Of a stretch of 33,830 nucleotides of DNA, positions 7,830 through 14,122 are shown one piece after another (position 1 is the stretch's first letter; every line of letters begins with the position of its first letter). Location: the IMG/VR virus record IMGVR_UViG_3300028829_000675, positions 1 through 33,830 of that record. The stretch is one strand, 5' to 3'. The notes under the pieces were generated by a model that saw nothing but the letters and a program-made list of their open reading frames with translations, searched no databases and was not told the DNA's origin. The DNA is from a virus. The position numbers and the translations under genes were made by a program.

Positions 7830-8303
7830 ATGAGTGAAGCACGTAAAAGCCGAGTAGAGGAAGAGCGTTTCGACGAAGAGTTCACAGAGCCAAACTGGTT
7901 GTCAATCCCCGATTCTGTAGTTGATCGGTTCAAAGATGAAGGTATGGTCCTCCGATGGATCAGGATCACGGTCAATGGACAAGATGATTACAAGAACGTA
8001 GGCGACCGGCAAAATGATGGCTGGACTTTTGTCGAACCAAACGATGTTCCCGAAATGATGGTAAATTCTCGTATCGTGGACGAGGGACGATTTGAGGGTT
8101 GTGTTGTTCGTGGTGACGTAGCACTTGCGAAGGCTTCTGCAAAACGTATGCAGAGCCGACAAGAGTACTATCAGAACCGTTCTCGAACAATGATGGATAA
8201 TGTTAATGCCCAGTTGATGAATCAATCAAACTCGGCAATGCCTATTCATAACAATTCTAAATCGAGTGTAACTAGAGGAAGGACGCCTTCCTTTAATGAT
8301 TAA
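7830..8303 (+). CDS. Unknown head-module protein
   Basis: 157 residues. The start is the ATG at 7830 with GGAGG eight bases upstream; the frame stays open further upstream inside the scaffold gene without a ribosome site. The N-terminal half is acidic and folded-looking (LRWIRITVNGQDDYKNVGDR, then GWTFVEPNDVPEM), the middle has a VVRGDVALAKASAKRMQSR helix, and the last 50 residues are Asn/Ser/Gln-rich and probably disordered. It lies between scaffold and capsid-module genes. The RWIR..G..D..N...R...GW pattern is familiar from marine phage genomes, but no function is known to me. Confidence 0.6.
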   Translation: MSEARKSRVEEERFDEEFTEPNWLSIPDSVVDRFKDEGMVLRWIRITVNGQDDYKNVGDRQNDGWTFVEPNDVPEMMVNSRIVDEGRFEGCVVRGDVALAKASAKRMQSRQEYYQNRSRTMMDNVNAQLMNQSNSAMPIHNNSKSSVTRGRTPSFND

Positions 8304-8314
8304 GGAGTATCATT

Positions 8315-8893
8315 ATGTCTGGCTTGTCAAAAGCACTTAATGGCTTCGTCCCTTCGCGTCGTCGTGGTTCGGGTGCTAACAGCACCGGCTCCAGTCGTTA
8401 TCGGGTTGCAAACAGCTTTGGTAGCAACATCTTTTACGGCGATCTTGTGAAATTGGACGGTGGCTTTATTGAAGTTATCACCACAACCACGGACTATTCC
8501 ACCGGGGTATTTCAGGGTTGTGAATATATTGATCCAGTCTCGAAGCAGCCCACCTTCTCGAATTATTATCCGAGCGGTGTTTCTTCGGCGGTTGGAAATG
8601 TTACGGCATTCGTTGTTGACGATCCTGCCGCAACATACATTGTTCAGGCCGACGCCTCGGTATCCGTTGGCGACGTTAACCTGAACTTTGACGTAACTCT
8701 TGGGGCGGGTTCCTCCTTTACCGGTGTTTCCGGTTTTGGTATCATAGCCACTTCCCGAGTTGAAACAACTGCAATGGTCCGTGTCCTTGACATTTATGGT
8801 GAGCCGGGCAATAACTTTAGTGATGCAAATCCTAAAGTTGAGGTTCGTCTCGTCCAGCATGTTGACGCTGACGTATCTTCGCACGACGCATAG
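8315..8893 (+). CDS. Putative capsid-associated (decoration-like) protein
   Basis: 192 residues. AAGGAG overlaps the previous stop and sits seven bases before the ATG. A short Arg/Ser-rich N-terminus is followed by a beta-rich domain: GDLVKLDGGFIEV, GVFQGCEYIDP, FSNYYPSG, AFVVDDPAATYIVQADAS, NLNFDVTLGAGSSFTG and a final VRVLDIYGEPGN strand. There is no enzyme motif. The position immediately before the major capsid gene and the small all-beta character suggest a decoration or cement protein, or a minor head protein; this is inference from place and composition. Confidence 0.6.
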   Translation: MSGLSKALNGFVPSRRRGSGANSTGSSRYRVANSFGSNIFYGDLVKLDGGFIEVITTTTDYSTGVFQGCEYIDPVSKQPTFSNYYPSGVSSAVGNVTAFVVDDPAATYIVQADASVSVGDVNLNFDVTLGAGSSFTGVSGFGIIATSRVETTAMVRVLDIYGEPGNNFSDANPKVEVRLVQHVDADVSSHDA

Positions 8894-8907
8894 GGGAGTA
8901 ATTAACA

Positions 8908-9822
8908 ATGGCTATTAACCGCAGTAATATTGCAAAGGAACTGCTCCCCGGTCTTAACGCCGTCTTCGGTGTTGAGTACGGTGATGTAAACGACGAGCAG
9001 CTTCCTCTTTATGATGTCGAGAACTCTGATCGTTCTTTTGAAGAGGAAGTTCTCTTCACCGGGTTCGGTTCGGCCCCGACTAAAACAGAAGGCTCGGCGG
9101 TCCAGTTCGACACCGCGCAGGAATCGTACACCTCACGTTACAACCACGAGACTGTCGCCCTTGCATTTTCCGTCACGGAAGAAGCAATGGAAGACAATCT
9201 TTACGACACCTTCTCGAAGGTTCGTTCCCGTGGTCTGGCCCGTGCGATGGCGAATACCAAGCAGGTCAAAGCTGCTGATATCTTCAACAATGGTTTTGCC
9301 GCTGGTGACTTTGCCATCGGTGACGGTCAGGCGTTCTTCAGCGCCGATCATCCGACCATCGCTGCTGGTACACAGTCTAACCTTGCCGCCGCTGCTGATC
9401 TTTCAGAAGCAGCTATGGAGACTATTCTTACGAACATCCAGCTTATCGAGGATGATCGTGGTATTCTGATCGGGGCCGGAGCCAAGTCGCTTCACATTCC
9501 CCCGGCACTTCAGTTTACCGCTGAGAAGATTCTCATGTCTCCGGGTACAACGACTGGTGCATTCGCAAAGAATGACATCAATGCCATCCGTTCGATGGGT
9601 GCTGTACCGGGTGGTTACTTCGTGAACCGTCGTTTCACGGATGTTAACGGCTACTTTGTCAAGACTGATGTTCCGAACGGTGCGAAGATGTTCGTCCGTA
9701 CGCCGCTTCAGACGAAGATGGAAGAAGACTTCGACACTGGTAACCTGCGATTCAAGGCTCGGGAGCGTTACAGCTTCGGCGTCTCTGATTGGCGTGGTTA
9801 CTTTGGTTCTCAGGGTGCGTAG
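8908..9822 (+). CDS. Major capsid protein, Mu gpT-like HK97 fold
   Basis: 304 residues with GGGGAG nine bases before the ATG. The protein matches the Mu-type major head subunit (gpT) pattern: an N-terminal region with LYDVENSDRSFEEEVLFTGF, a SVTEEAMEDNLYD-F motif followed by ARAMANTKQVKAADIFNNGF, then FFSADHPTIAAGTQSNLAAA (about 145-164), the LIEDDRGILIGAGAKSLHIP block, and a C-terminal FKARERYSFGVSDWRGYFGS. It is the capsid building block and presumed client of the upstream co-chaperonin. No long N-terminal delta domain is present, in line with a separate scaffold gene. It is the last gene before a strong terminator, suiting a highly expressed product. Confidence 0.9.
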   Translation: MAINRSNIAKELLPGLNAVFGVEYGDVNDEQLPLYDVENSDRSFEEEVLFTGFGSAPTKTEGSAVQFDTAQESYTSRYNHETVALAFSVTEEAMEDNLYDTFSKVRSRGLARAMANTKQVKAADIFNNGFAAGDFAIGDGQAFFSADHPTIAAGTQSNLAAAADLSEAAMETILTNIQLIEDDRGILIGAGAKSLHIPPALQFTAEKILMSPGTTTGAFAKNDINAIRSMGAVPGGYFVNRRFTDVNGYFVKTDVPNGAKMFVRTPLQTKMEEDFDTGNLRFKARERYSFGVSDWRGYFGSQGA

Positions 9823-9831
9823 TACACGTCC

Positions 9832-9860
9832 TTGTTAAGCCAATTTTGGTGTGTGATAAT
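9832..9860 (+). promoter_or_regulatory. Sigma70-like promoter candidate overlapping the post-capsid terminator
   Basis: TTGTTA at 9832-9837 and GATAAT at 9855-9860 are separated by exactly 17 bases, with an extended -10 element (TG at 9852-9853). A transcript would begin near 9867, inside the left arm of the terminator hairpin. It lies in the only sizeable intergenic gap of the window. Matches to consensus are 4/6 and 5/6; use in vivo is unproven. Confidence 0.45.
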
Positions 9861-9861
9861 C

Positions 9862-9890
9862 GGGGGGCTGGGAGACTGGCCCCCCTTTTT
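9862..9890 (+). terminator. Intrinsic terminator after the major capsid gene
   Basis: A seven-base GC stem (GGGGGGC at 9862-9868 pairing with GCCCCCC at 9879-9885), extendable by a T-G wobble, closes a loop of about ten bases and is followed directly by TTTTT (9886-9890). It starts 40 bases after the capsid stop. It would end or reduce capsid-operon transcripts before the mini-protein and tail genes. Confidence 0.85.
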
Positions 9891-9918
9891 ATAAGACCTG
9901 TCAGGTCGGGAGAATTAA

Positions 9919-10218
9919 ATGTCAACAAATATCAATTATGCTTATGCAGCAGCAACTGCCACGGGGGATGCTGCCGGTCTTACAAAACCCATGTTAAAAG
10001 TACAGAATGATGTGTCGTTGTCTGACACACGTATTCAGGGAGTCCATGCTACTGGTGTCGGTGTTTTTACTATTTCAGACGAAAACGCCACAAAGATTAA
10101 ATTTAATAGCGTAGCAGACGCCGAGATTTATATTGCTGATTCTGGGGTACGTTTTGACGGTGCAGTTACTGTTGTCATGCCAACCACCGCCTCTACCGTT
10201 GCTGTCCAGTACGGCTAA
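9919..10218 (+). CDS. Small beta-rich protein after the capsid gene
   Basis: 99 residues with GGGAG about seven bases before the ATG. It starts the transcription segment downstream of the terminator. Rich in Ala/Thr/Val with alternating strands (FTISDENATKIKFNSVADAE, GVRFDGAVTVVMPTTAS), no cysteine and no charged clusters. The size and beta character suit a small virion component (decoration, or a collar/fibre accessory). No known family was recognised. Confidence 0.55.
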   Translation: MSTNINYAYAAATATGDAAGLTKPMLKVQNDVSLSDTRIQGVHATGVGVFTISDENATKIKFNSVADAEIYIADSGVRFDGAVTVVMPTTASTVAVQYG

Positions 10219-10220
10219 TT

Positions 10221-10496
10221 ATGGCTATTGATTATCGTGGCGAGAAGTTCTCCGGATACAATAAACCGAAGCGGACTCGCGGCCACCCAAAAAAATCTCA
10301 TGCTGTTCTTGCCAAAGAGGGTAGCAAAGTAAAACTTATCCGGTTCGGACAGCAAGGTGTCAGCGGCTCACCTAAAAAAACAGGCGAGTCTGACTCGTCT
10401 CGTAATCGTCGAAAGTCTTTCAAGGCCCGTCATGCCAAGAATATTAAAAGAGGCAAGATGTCCGCAGCCTACTGGGCAGATAAGGTTAAATGGTAA
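10221..10496 (+). CDS. Conserved short basic protein
   Basis: 91 residues starting 2 bp after the previous stop. Strongly basic. Recognisable blocks are KSHAVLAKEGSKVKLIRFGQ, GVSGSP, then RRKSFKARHAKNIKRGKMSA and the C-terminal AAYWADKVKW. I associate this pattern with a small protein conserved in many marine phages and without an assigned function. The charge suggests nucleic-acid contact, for example packing with virion DNA. It is the first of four basic mini-proteins in this stretch. Confidence 0.65.
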   Translation: MAIDYRGEKFSGYNKPKRTRGHPKKSHAVLAKEGSKVKLIRFGQQGVSGSPKKTGESDSSRNRRKSFKARHAKNIKRGKMSAAYWADKVKW

Positions 10497-10500
10497 ACTC

Positions 10501-10731
10501 ATGGATAGTATCAATCTTCCTATTGCCACCGTTGTTATCATTCTCATCCAACTCGGGGGTGGTATATGGTTTGGATCAAACATATCATCTCGCGTCTCCG
10601 CAGTTGAAAATAGACTTGAATCTTCAGAAATTTTGCCTCTTGGATCAGCAAATAGATTATCAGAAATGTCTGACCGACTCGCTCGGATTGAGACTAAGCT
10701 GGAGCTTCTGATGGAATATAATAATAAATGA
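10501..10731 (+). CDS. Small bitopic membrane protein with coiled coil
   Basis: 76 residues from the ATG at 10501; a longer open frame exists upstream but overlaps the basic gene before it. A hydrophobic helix (INLPIATVVIILIQLGGGIW) is followed by a coiled coil (VSAVENRLESSEIL, then RLSEMSDRLARIETKLELLM). The stop overlaps the next start as ATGA. One N-terminal membrane helix with an exposed coiled coil is seen in phage lysis accessory proteins (inner-membrane spanin, antiholin), but no lipoprotein partner is visible, so the role stays open. Confidence 0.6.
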   Translation: MDSINLPIATVVIILIQLGGGIWFGSNISSRVSAVENRLESSEILPLGSANRLSEMSDRLARIETKLELLMEYNNK

Positions 10732-10907
10732 CTTATGTTTTTATCTTTGCAACGCTCTTCAGTGGGCTTATTCATGAAATAGAAATTACAGGATTTCAGA
10801 CAAAAGAAACTTGTCAGATGTATGCAGGAGTTACGCTAGAAGCATTCTCACAGGCTGGTCATAAGATTCTTGAGGCCGAGTGTGTTCCTATAGAAAAGGA
10901 AGCATAG
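10728..10907 (+). CDS. Tiny exported or membrane protein with two cysteines
   Basis: 59 residues, beginning ATGA on the previous stop, so translation is probably coupled. The N-terminus MTYVFIFATLFSGLIHEIEI is hydrophobic and could be a signal or anchor. Cys29 and Cys52 (ETCQMYAGV, AECVPIE) would suit a disulphide outside the cytoplasm. There is no lipobox. Coupling to a bitopic coiled-coil gene suggests the two act together at the envelope; this is inference. Confidence 0.5.
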   Translation: MTYVFIFATLFSGLIHEIEITGFQTKETCQMYAGVTLEAFSQAGHKILEAECVPIEKEA

Positions 10908-10910
10908 ATT

Positions 10911-11171
10911 ATGACAATTCGTAGATCAAACATACCGGCTCAAGTAACACGCAGCCCTGCCAGAAAAAAACCGACCCTGCTAAAAGCCGGGGGAAAACCT
11001 AAATCAAAGGTAAATGAAGCTGGGAACTATACCAAACCATCGATGCGTAAAAACTTATTTAAGAAAATTAAAGCCGGTAGTAAAGGCGGCAAACCGGGCC
11101 AGTGGTCGGCACGGAAAGCGCAGATGTTGGCAAAAGAATACAAAGCCAAGGGCGGGGGCTATCGCGGCTAA
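10911..11171 (+). CDS. Conserved short basic protein (GGKPGQWSARKAQ type)
   Basis: 86 residues, starting 3 bp after the preceding stop. The N-terminus is Arg/Lys/Pro-rich. The conserved core is YTKPSMRKNLFKKIKAGSKG, then GGKPGQWSARKAQMLAKEYK and KGGGYRG at the end. I recognise this core as a recurrent marine-phage protein of unknown function. It is highly basic and probably binds nucleic acid. The stop shares one base with the next start (TAATG). Confidence 0.65.
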   Translation: MTIRRSNIPAQVTRSPARKKPTLLKAGGKPKSKVNEAGNYTKPSMRKNLFKKIKAGSKGGKPGQWSARKAQMLAKEYKAKGGGYRG

Positions 11172-11431
11172 TGGCCCTGAAGAAATCACAGAAGTCGCTC
11201 AAGAAGTGGACCAAGCAGAAGTGGCGGACCAAGTCGGGCAAACCGTCAACGCAGGGATCAAAGGCAACAGGCGAACGGTATCTTCCGGAGAAGGCTATCA
11301 AAGCCCTGAGTTCAAAAGAGTACGCCGCAACCTCTTCGGCGAAAAGGAAAGGGACAAAGCGAGGAAAGCAGTATGTCCCCCAGCCAAAGAAAGTTGCAAA
11401 GAAAGTAAAACCCTACAGGAAAAAAGGATAA
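11171..11431 (+). CDS. DUF5872-like basic protein
   Basis: 86 residues from the ATG at 11171; the open frame continues upstream but that part overlaps the previous gene. The pattern KSLKKWTKQKWRTKSGKPS, then ATGERYLPEKAIKALSSKEY, AATSSAKRKGTKRGKQYV and PKKVAKKVKPYRKKG fits the short virus-associated DUF5872 family as I remember it. The family name should be confirmed. About a third of residues are Lys/Arg and acidic residues are few, so nucleic-acid binding or DNA condensation in the virion is plausible. Confidence 0.65.
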   Translation: MALKKSQKSLKKWTKQKWRTKSGKPSTQGSKATGERYLPEKAIKALSSKEYAATSSAKRKGTKRGKQYVPQPKKVAKKVKPYRKKG

Positions 11432-11435
11432 GATA

Positions 11436-11555
11436 ATGGCTATGAAACCCCGGATGAAAAAGAAAAAGACTATGATGCGTGGCGGCGGTAAGGTAAAGTC
11501 TCCGAAGAAAATGATGCGTGGAGGCAAGACTGGTGCAAGGAAGACCCGTAAGTGA
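11436..11555 (+). CDS. Tiny Met/Lys/Arg-rich protein with repeated MMRGG motif
   Basis: 39 residues with AGGATAAGATA before the ATG. MMRGGGKV and MMRGGKTG form two near-identical units, embedded in lysines (MKPRMKKKKT at the start, ARKTRK at the end). It contains one acidic residue or none. It overlaps the following gene by 23 bases and provides that gene's ribosome site. It is too short for family assignment; the placement after three other basic mini-proteins supports it as real. Confidence 0.5.
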   Translation: MAMKPRMKKKKTMMRGGGKVKSPKKMMRGGKTGARKTRK

Positions 11556-12099
11556 TTACATTCTCGATATTCAAAAATGGACCCGTGAAGTTCTGTCTGT
11601 CCCTTCTGAAGAGTTGGGCGGACAGCCTCCGTGCCCTTACGCACAAGGCACGTGGGATGCTGGACTTGTCGCTGTCGGTATTTGCCACAGTCTGGATGAT
11701 GTCACTGACGCTCTTGATTTTTTTCCCGCTAGTAGTAGTGATGTTTTCATCGCTGTTCTTCCTGATGTTGAAAGACCTTCTGCTGAAGAACTGGCCCGTT
11801 ATGTGGAAGAAAAGAACACAGGTCTGGTGGCAGAAGACATGTGGCTTATGGCGTACCACCCAGAAGACGATCCATCCGAATACGGATTAGATTATTTAGA
11901 TGTTGAGTGGGAGCCTGTAGTACCTGAAGAGTACAGCATGATCTTTATCCAGTATCTTTCAAAGTTGAAGGACGCATCCTATAATCTTGAACAGCAGGGC
12001 TATTATGATAAGTGCCCATGGGGGACGTACCGTGATCTCGTCCATCGCCGTAACGAGAAAGCAGTAGCTCATGACAAGTTCAGGCCAGACGACATTTGA
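11533..12099 (+). CDS. Unknown protein, distant DUF1415-like pattern
   Basis: 188 residues from the GTG at 11533, chosen because GGAGG (11520-11524) is eight bases upstream; an earlier GTG at 11518 lacks this spacing. Visible blocks are an N-terminal WTREVLSVP...PCPYAQG, a central strand VFIAVLPDVE, then MWLMAYHPEDDPSEYG and a C-terminal GYYDKCPWGTYRDLVHRRNE. The order W..V....CP(F/Y)A, then HP, then a terminal (R/K)-x-P-(W/Y)...L..R resembles cellular DUF1415 proteins; the similarity is remote and the function unknown. The tail overlaps the connector gene by 29 bases. Confidence 0.55.
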   Translation: MQGRPVSDYILDIQKWTREVLSVPSEELGGQPPCPYAQGTWDAGLVAVGICHSLDDVTDALDFFPASSSDVFIAVLPDVERPSAEELARYVEEKNTGLVAEDMWLMAYHPEDDPSEYGLDYLDVEWEPVVPEEYSMIFIQYLSKLKDASYNLEQQGYYDKCPWGTYRDLVHRRNEKAVAHDKFRPDDI

Positions 12100-12742
12100 T
12101 CTTACGATTGACGATGTGATCGAACAGGCTTTTGAGCAGGTCGGCGGTCAGCCTATCAGCGGTGAGGAAGCACGGTCGGCACGTATATGTCTTAACCTGC
12201 TGATGACAGAGTGGCAGAACCGTGGTGTTCTCCTCTGGAAACTTGCAGATACCCCGGTGACTGTCAGCACGTCTGTCACCGAATATACTCTTGATTCAGA
12301 TATTATTGATAGTCTCCAGACTACTATTACTGTGAACGGTAATGATCTGGAGATGAATCGCATTACTTATCAGGACTATATGAAGCTGCCTGATAAGACG
12401 CAGACAGGTCGTCCCACACAGTTCTCGTTTCTCCGGGGGAAAGACAATGTCAGCATGGTTGTCTGGCCGACTCCTGAACAGACCTACACCATGAACTTAC
12501 TGGCAATGACTCGGGTACAGGATGTGACAGCCTCGGCGATCCAGACATCTGATATGCCGTTCCGTTTTCTCCCCCCGCTTGTTGACGGACTGGCGTACAA
12601 ATTGTCATCCCGTCGTCCCGGCATTGATGCAGGAAGGATCGGCTTTCTCAAGCAGCAGTACGAGGAATCGTTTGCTTTTGCTCTTGAAGAAGATCGTCAG
12701 CGTACGTCGATGTTTATCCGTCCCCGTCTTGGGCCTCTCTGA
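12071..12742 (+). CDS. Head-tail connector, P22 gp4-like tail accessory factor
   Basis: 223 residues. The N-terminal helical part carries the gp4-type signature (EEARSARICLNLLMTEWQNR followed by GVLLWKL), then a beta part (VTVSTSVTEYTLDSDIIDSL), a YQDYMKLPDKTQTGRPTQFS block, and the C-terminal RFLPPLVDGLAYKLSSRRPG helix region. P22 gp4 binds beneath the portal, closes the filled head and receives the rest of the short tail. Presence with a gp10-like nozzle and an adaptor, and the lack of tube or sheath genes, supports a podovirus-type tail. Confidence 0.75.
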   Translation: MTSSGQTTFDLTIDDVIEQAFEQVGGQPISGEEARSARICLNLLMTEWQNRGVLLWKLADTPVTVSTSVTEYTLDSDIIDSLQTTITVNGNDLEMNRITYQDYMKLPDKTQTGRPTQFSFLRGKDNVSMVVWPTPEQTYTMNLLAMTRVQDVTASAIQTSDMPFRFLPPLVDGLAYKLSSRRPGIDAGRIGFLKQQYEESFAFALEEDRQRTSMFIRPRLGPL

Positions 12743-13029
12743 TGGCTACAGGTCGGCGGTCAAACGCTATATGCGACAGGTGTGGATGGCGGTGTAAGTA
12801 CATCGAGCTTCTCAATGAAGTTGAGGTAGGTGTCTGGGTCTGCTCAGAATGTTATGATGGTGCATTCAATGCAGTCAATCATCCACAGAATATGACGAAC
12901 GTGGACACCACAGACGATCCGTCTCTTGATCATCCGCGTCCTGATACCACGGCAGATACGTCAGCAACAGATGATTCGTGGACACCGGATATGTCGTCTC
13001 CGTCGTATCATAACGGACAGGAAAATTAG
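12742..13029 (+). CDS. Small zinc-ribbon protein with acidic tail
   Basis: 95 residues; start overlaps the previous stop (TGATG). Two cysteine pairs, CDRC (11-14) and CSEC (34-37), with an intervening WRCKYIELLNEVEVGVWV, form a probable zinc ribbon. The rest is Asp/Thr/Pro/Ser-rich and probably disordered, with a SLDHPRPDT element. Similar zinc-ribbon mini-proteins sit beside gp4-like connector genes in other short-tailed phages. Role unknown; structural stabilisation of the neck is one option. Confidence 0.65.
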   Translation: MATGRRSNAICDRCGWRCKYIELLNEVEVGVWVCSECYDGAFNAVNHPQNMTNVDTTDDPSLDHPRPDTTADTSATDDSWTPDMSSPSYHNGQEN

Positions 13030-13031
13030 TC

Positions 13032-13688
13032 ATGGCACTTAACTACTCACAGCTACGAACCAACATAATTGAATCTACGGAGAATGATGGGGCAGAGTTT
13101 GAGTCTCAGCTTGATCAGTTTATCGGACGTGCAGAAACAAGACTGACTATTGATATTGACGATGCAGGTCTGACCCAGCATCAGTACACACAGGTTGTTG
13201 CGTCTGATCCGTTCCTTGGATTGCCGACCGGATTTACGATTGTCGAGTCTGCCAACATAACGGCTGACGGGACACGTATCAATCTGCTTAACAGAAACGT
13301 AGACTTTATTGCCGACTACTGGCCGGTACGTACATCTGTCGGTACGCCAAAGTATTACGGTCTCTGGGACGACAATACCATGATTATCGCCCCGACACCG
13401 GTCTCAGCATTCCCGATTGAACTGGCGTTTGTTGTGGCCCCGACAGTCCTGACTTCTGTTAACTCGACAAACTATTATACCGACGAAACACCTAATGCCC
13501 TGTTCTATGCGTGTATGGTTGAGGCAGAGCTTTTTAACAAGAACTACGAAGTTGTTAAAGTCTGGTCTGAACTTTACACTAAGGAAATTGAATTGCTCCG
13601 TAACCGTGCCCGTCGTGCCCGTCGTGACGATCTGGAGCCGCGCAATCAACAGGCAAACAATGCCAACACGCTTACCGGAGGCTCATAA
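13032..13688 (+). CDS. Phage adaptor protein (SU10-like)
   Basis: 218 residues. The N-terminus has a helical ESQLDQFIGRAETRLTIDID, then FLGLPTGFTIVESANITADG, a middle GTPKYYGLWDDNTMIIAPTP and the characteristic ETPNALFYACMVEAELFNK helix followed by a WSELYTKEIELLRNRARRAR helix. This layout is that of the SU10-type adaptor family, which links portal/connector to the short tail. It lies between connector and fibre genes and overlaps the next gene as TAATG. The Asn/Gln-rich tail is probably flexible. Confidence 0.7.
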   Translation: MALNYSQLRTNIIESTENDGAEFESQLDQFIGRAETRLTIDIDDAGLTQHQYTQVVASDPFLGLPTGFTIVESANITADGTRINLLNRNVDFIADYWPVRTSVGTPKYYGLWDDNTMIIAPTPVSAFPIELAFVVAPTVLTSVNSTNYYTDETPNALFYACMVEAELFNKNYEVVKVWSELYTKEIELLRNRARRARRDDLEPRNQQANNANTLTGGS

Positions 13689-14113
13689 TGGCTATTACTT
13701 CAGGAATTTCTATCTCGTTCCGTAAAGAGATTATGCTTGGTGAGCATGATCTTGATACGAACTCAATTAAACTTGCGCTTTATTCTAGTTCTGCTTCTCT
13801 GTCGGACGGCACCACAGTCTATACTACCTCGAACGAAGTTGTCGGGACAGGCTATTCAGCCGGGGGTGTTGTTCTTACAGGCATTGATGTTACTACTGAT
13901 TCGTCCGTGGCTGTTGTGTCAATCACCGACGCTGTCGTCAGCACGGCGACGATCACTGCCCGAGGTGCCCTAATTTATAATTCTTCAAACTCAAATAAAG
14001 CAATCGCAGTGTTCGACTTCGGGGCTGACAAAACTTCTACCGCAGGTGACTTCACAATTCAGTTCCCGTCTGCTGCTGCCGCAACGGCGATCATCCGAAT
14101 CAAGTCTTCGTAG
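13688..14113 (+). CDS. Conserved beta-rich virion protein
   Basis: 141 residues starting on the previous stop. The pattern SFRKEIMLGEHDLD, SIKLALYSSSASLSDGTTVY, EVVGTGYSAGGVVL, then ARGALIYNSSNSNKAIAVFD and FTIQFPSAAAATAIIRI is one I associate with a widespread small phage virion protein. It is all-beta with no enzyme motif. Its place between the adaptor and the first fibre suggests a tail or fibre-attachment component. Assignment beyond virion protein is not possible from sequence alone. Confidence 0.65.
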   Translation: MAITSGISISFRKEIMLGEHDLDTNSIKLALYSSSASLSDGTTVYTTSNEVVGTGYSAGGVVLTGIDVTTDSSVAVVSITDAVVSTATITARGALIYNSSNSNKAIAVFDFGADKTSTAGDFTIQFPSAAAATAIIRIKSS

Positions 14114-14122
14114 GTCTGACCC

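Noticed and set aside
7004-7975. A 323-codon open frame on the - strand opposite the scaffold gene
   Set aside because: It is antisense to a well-supported coding gene, its translation is Leu/Arg/Phe-rich without domain features, and no ribosome site or operon partner is seen.
10501-10907. A two-component spanin (inner-membrane plus lipoprotein) pair
   Set aside because: The second product has no lipobox before its first cysteine and no proline-rich region; only the overlap fits.
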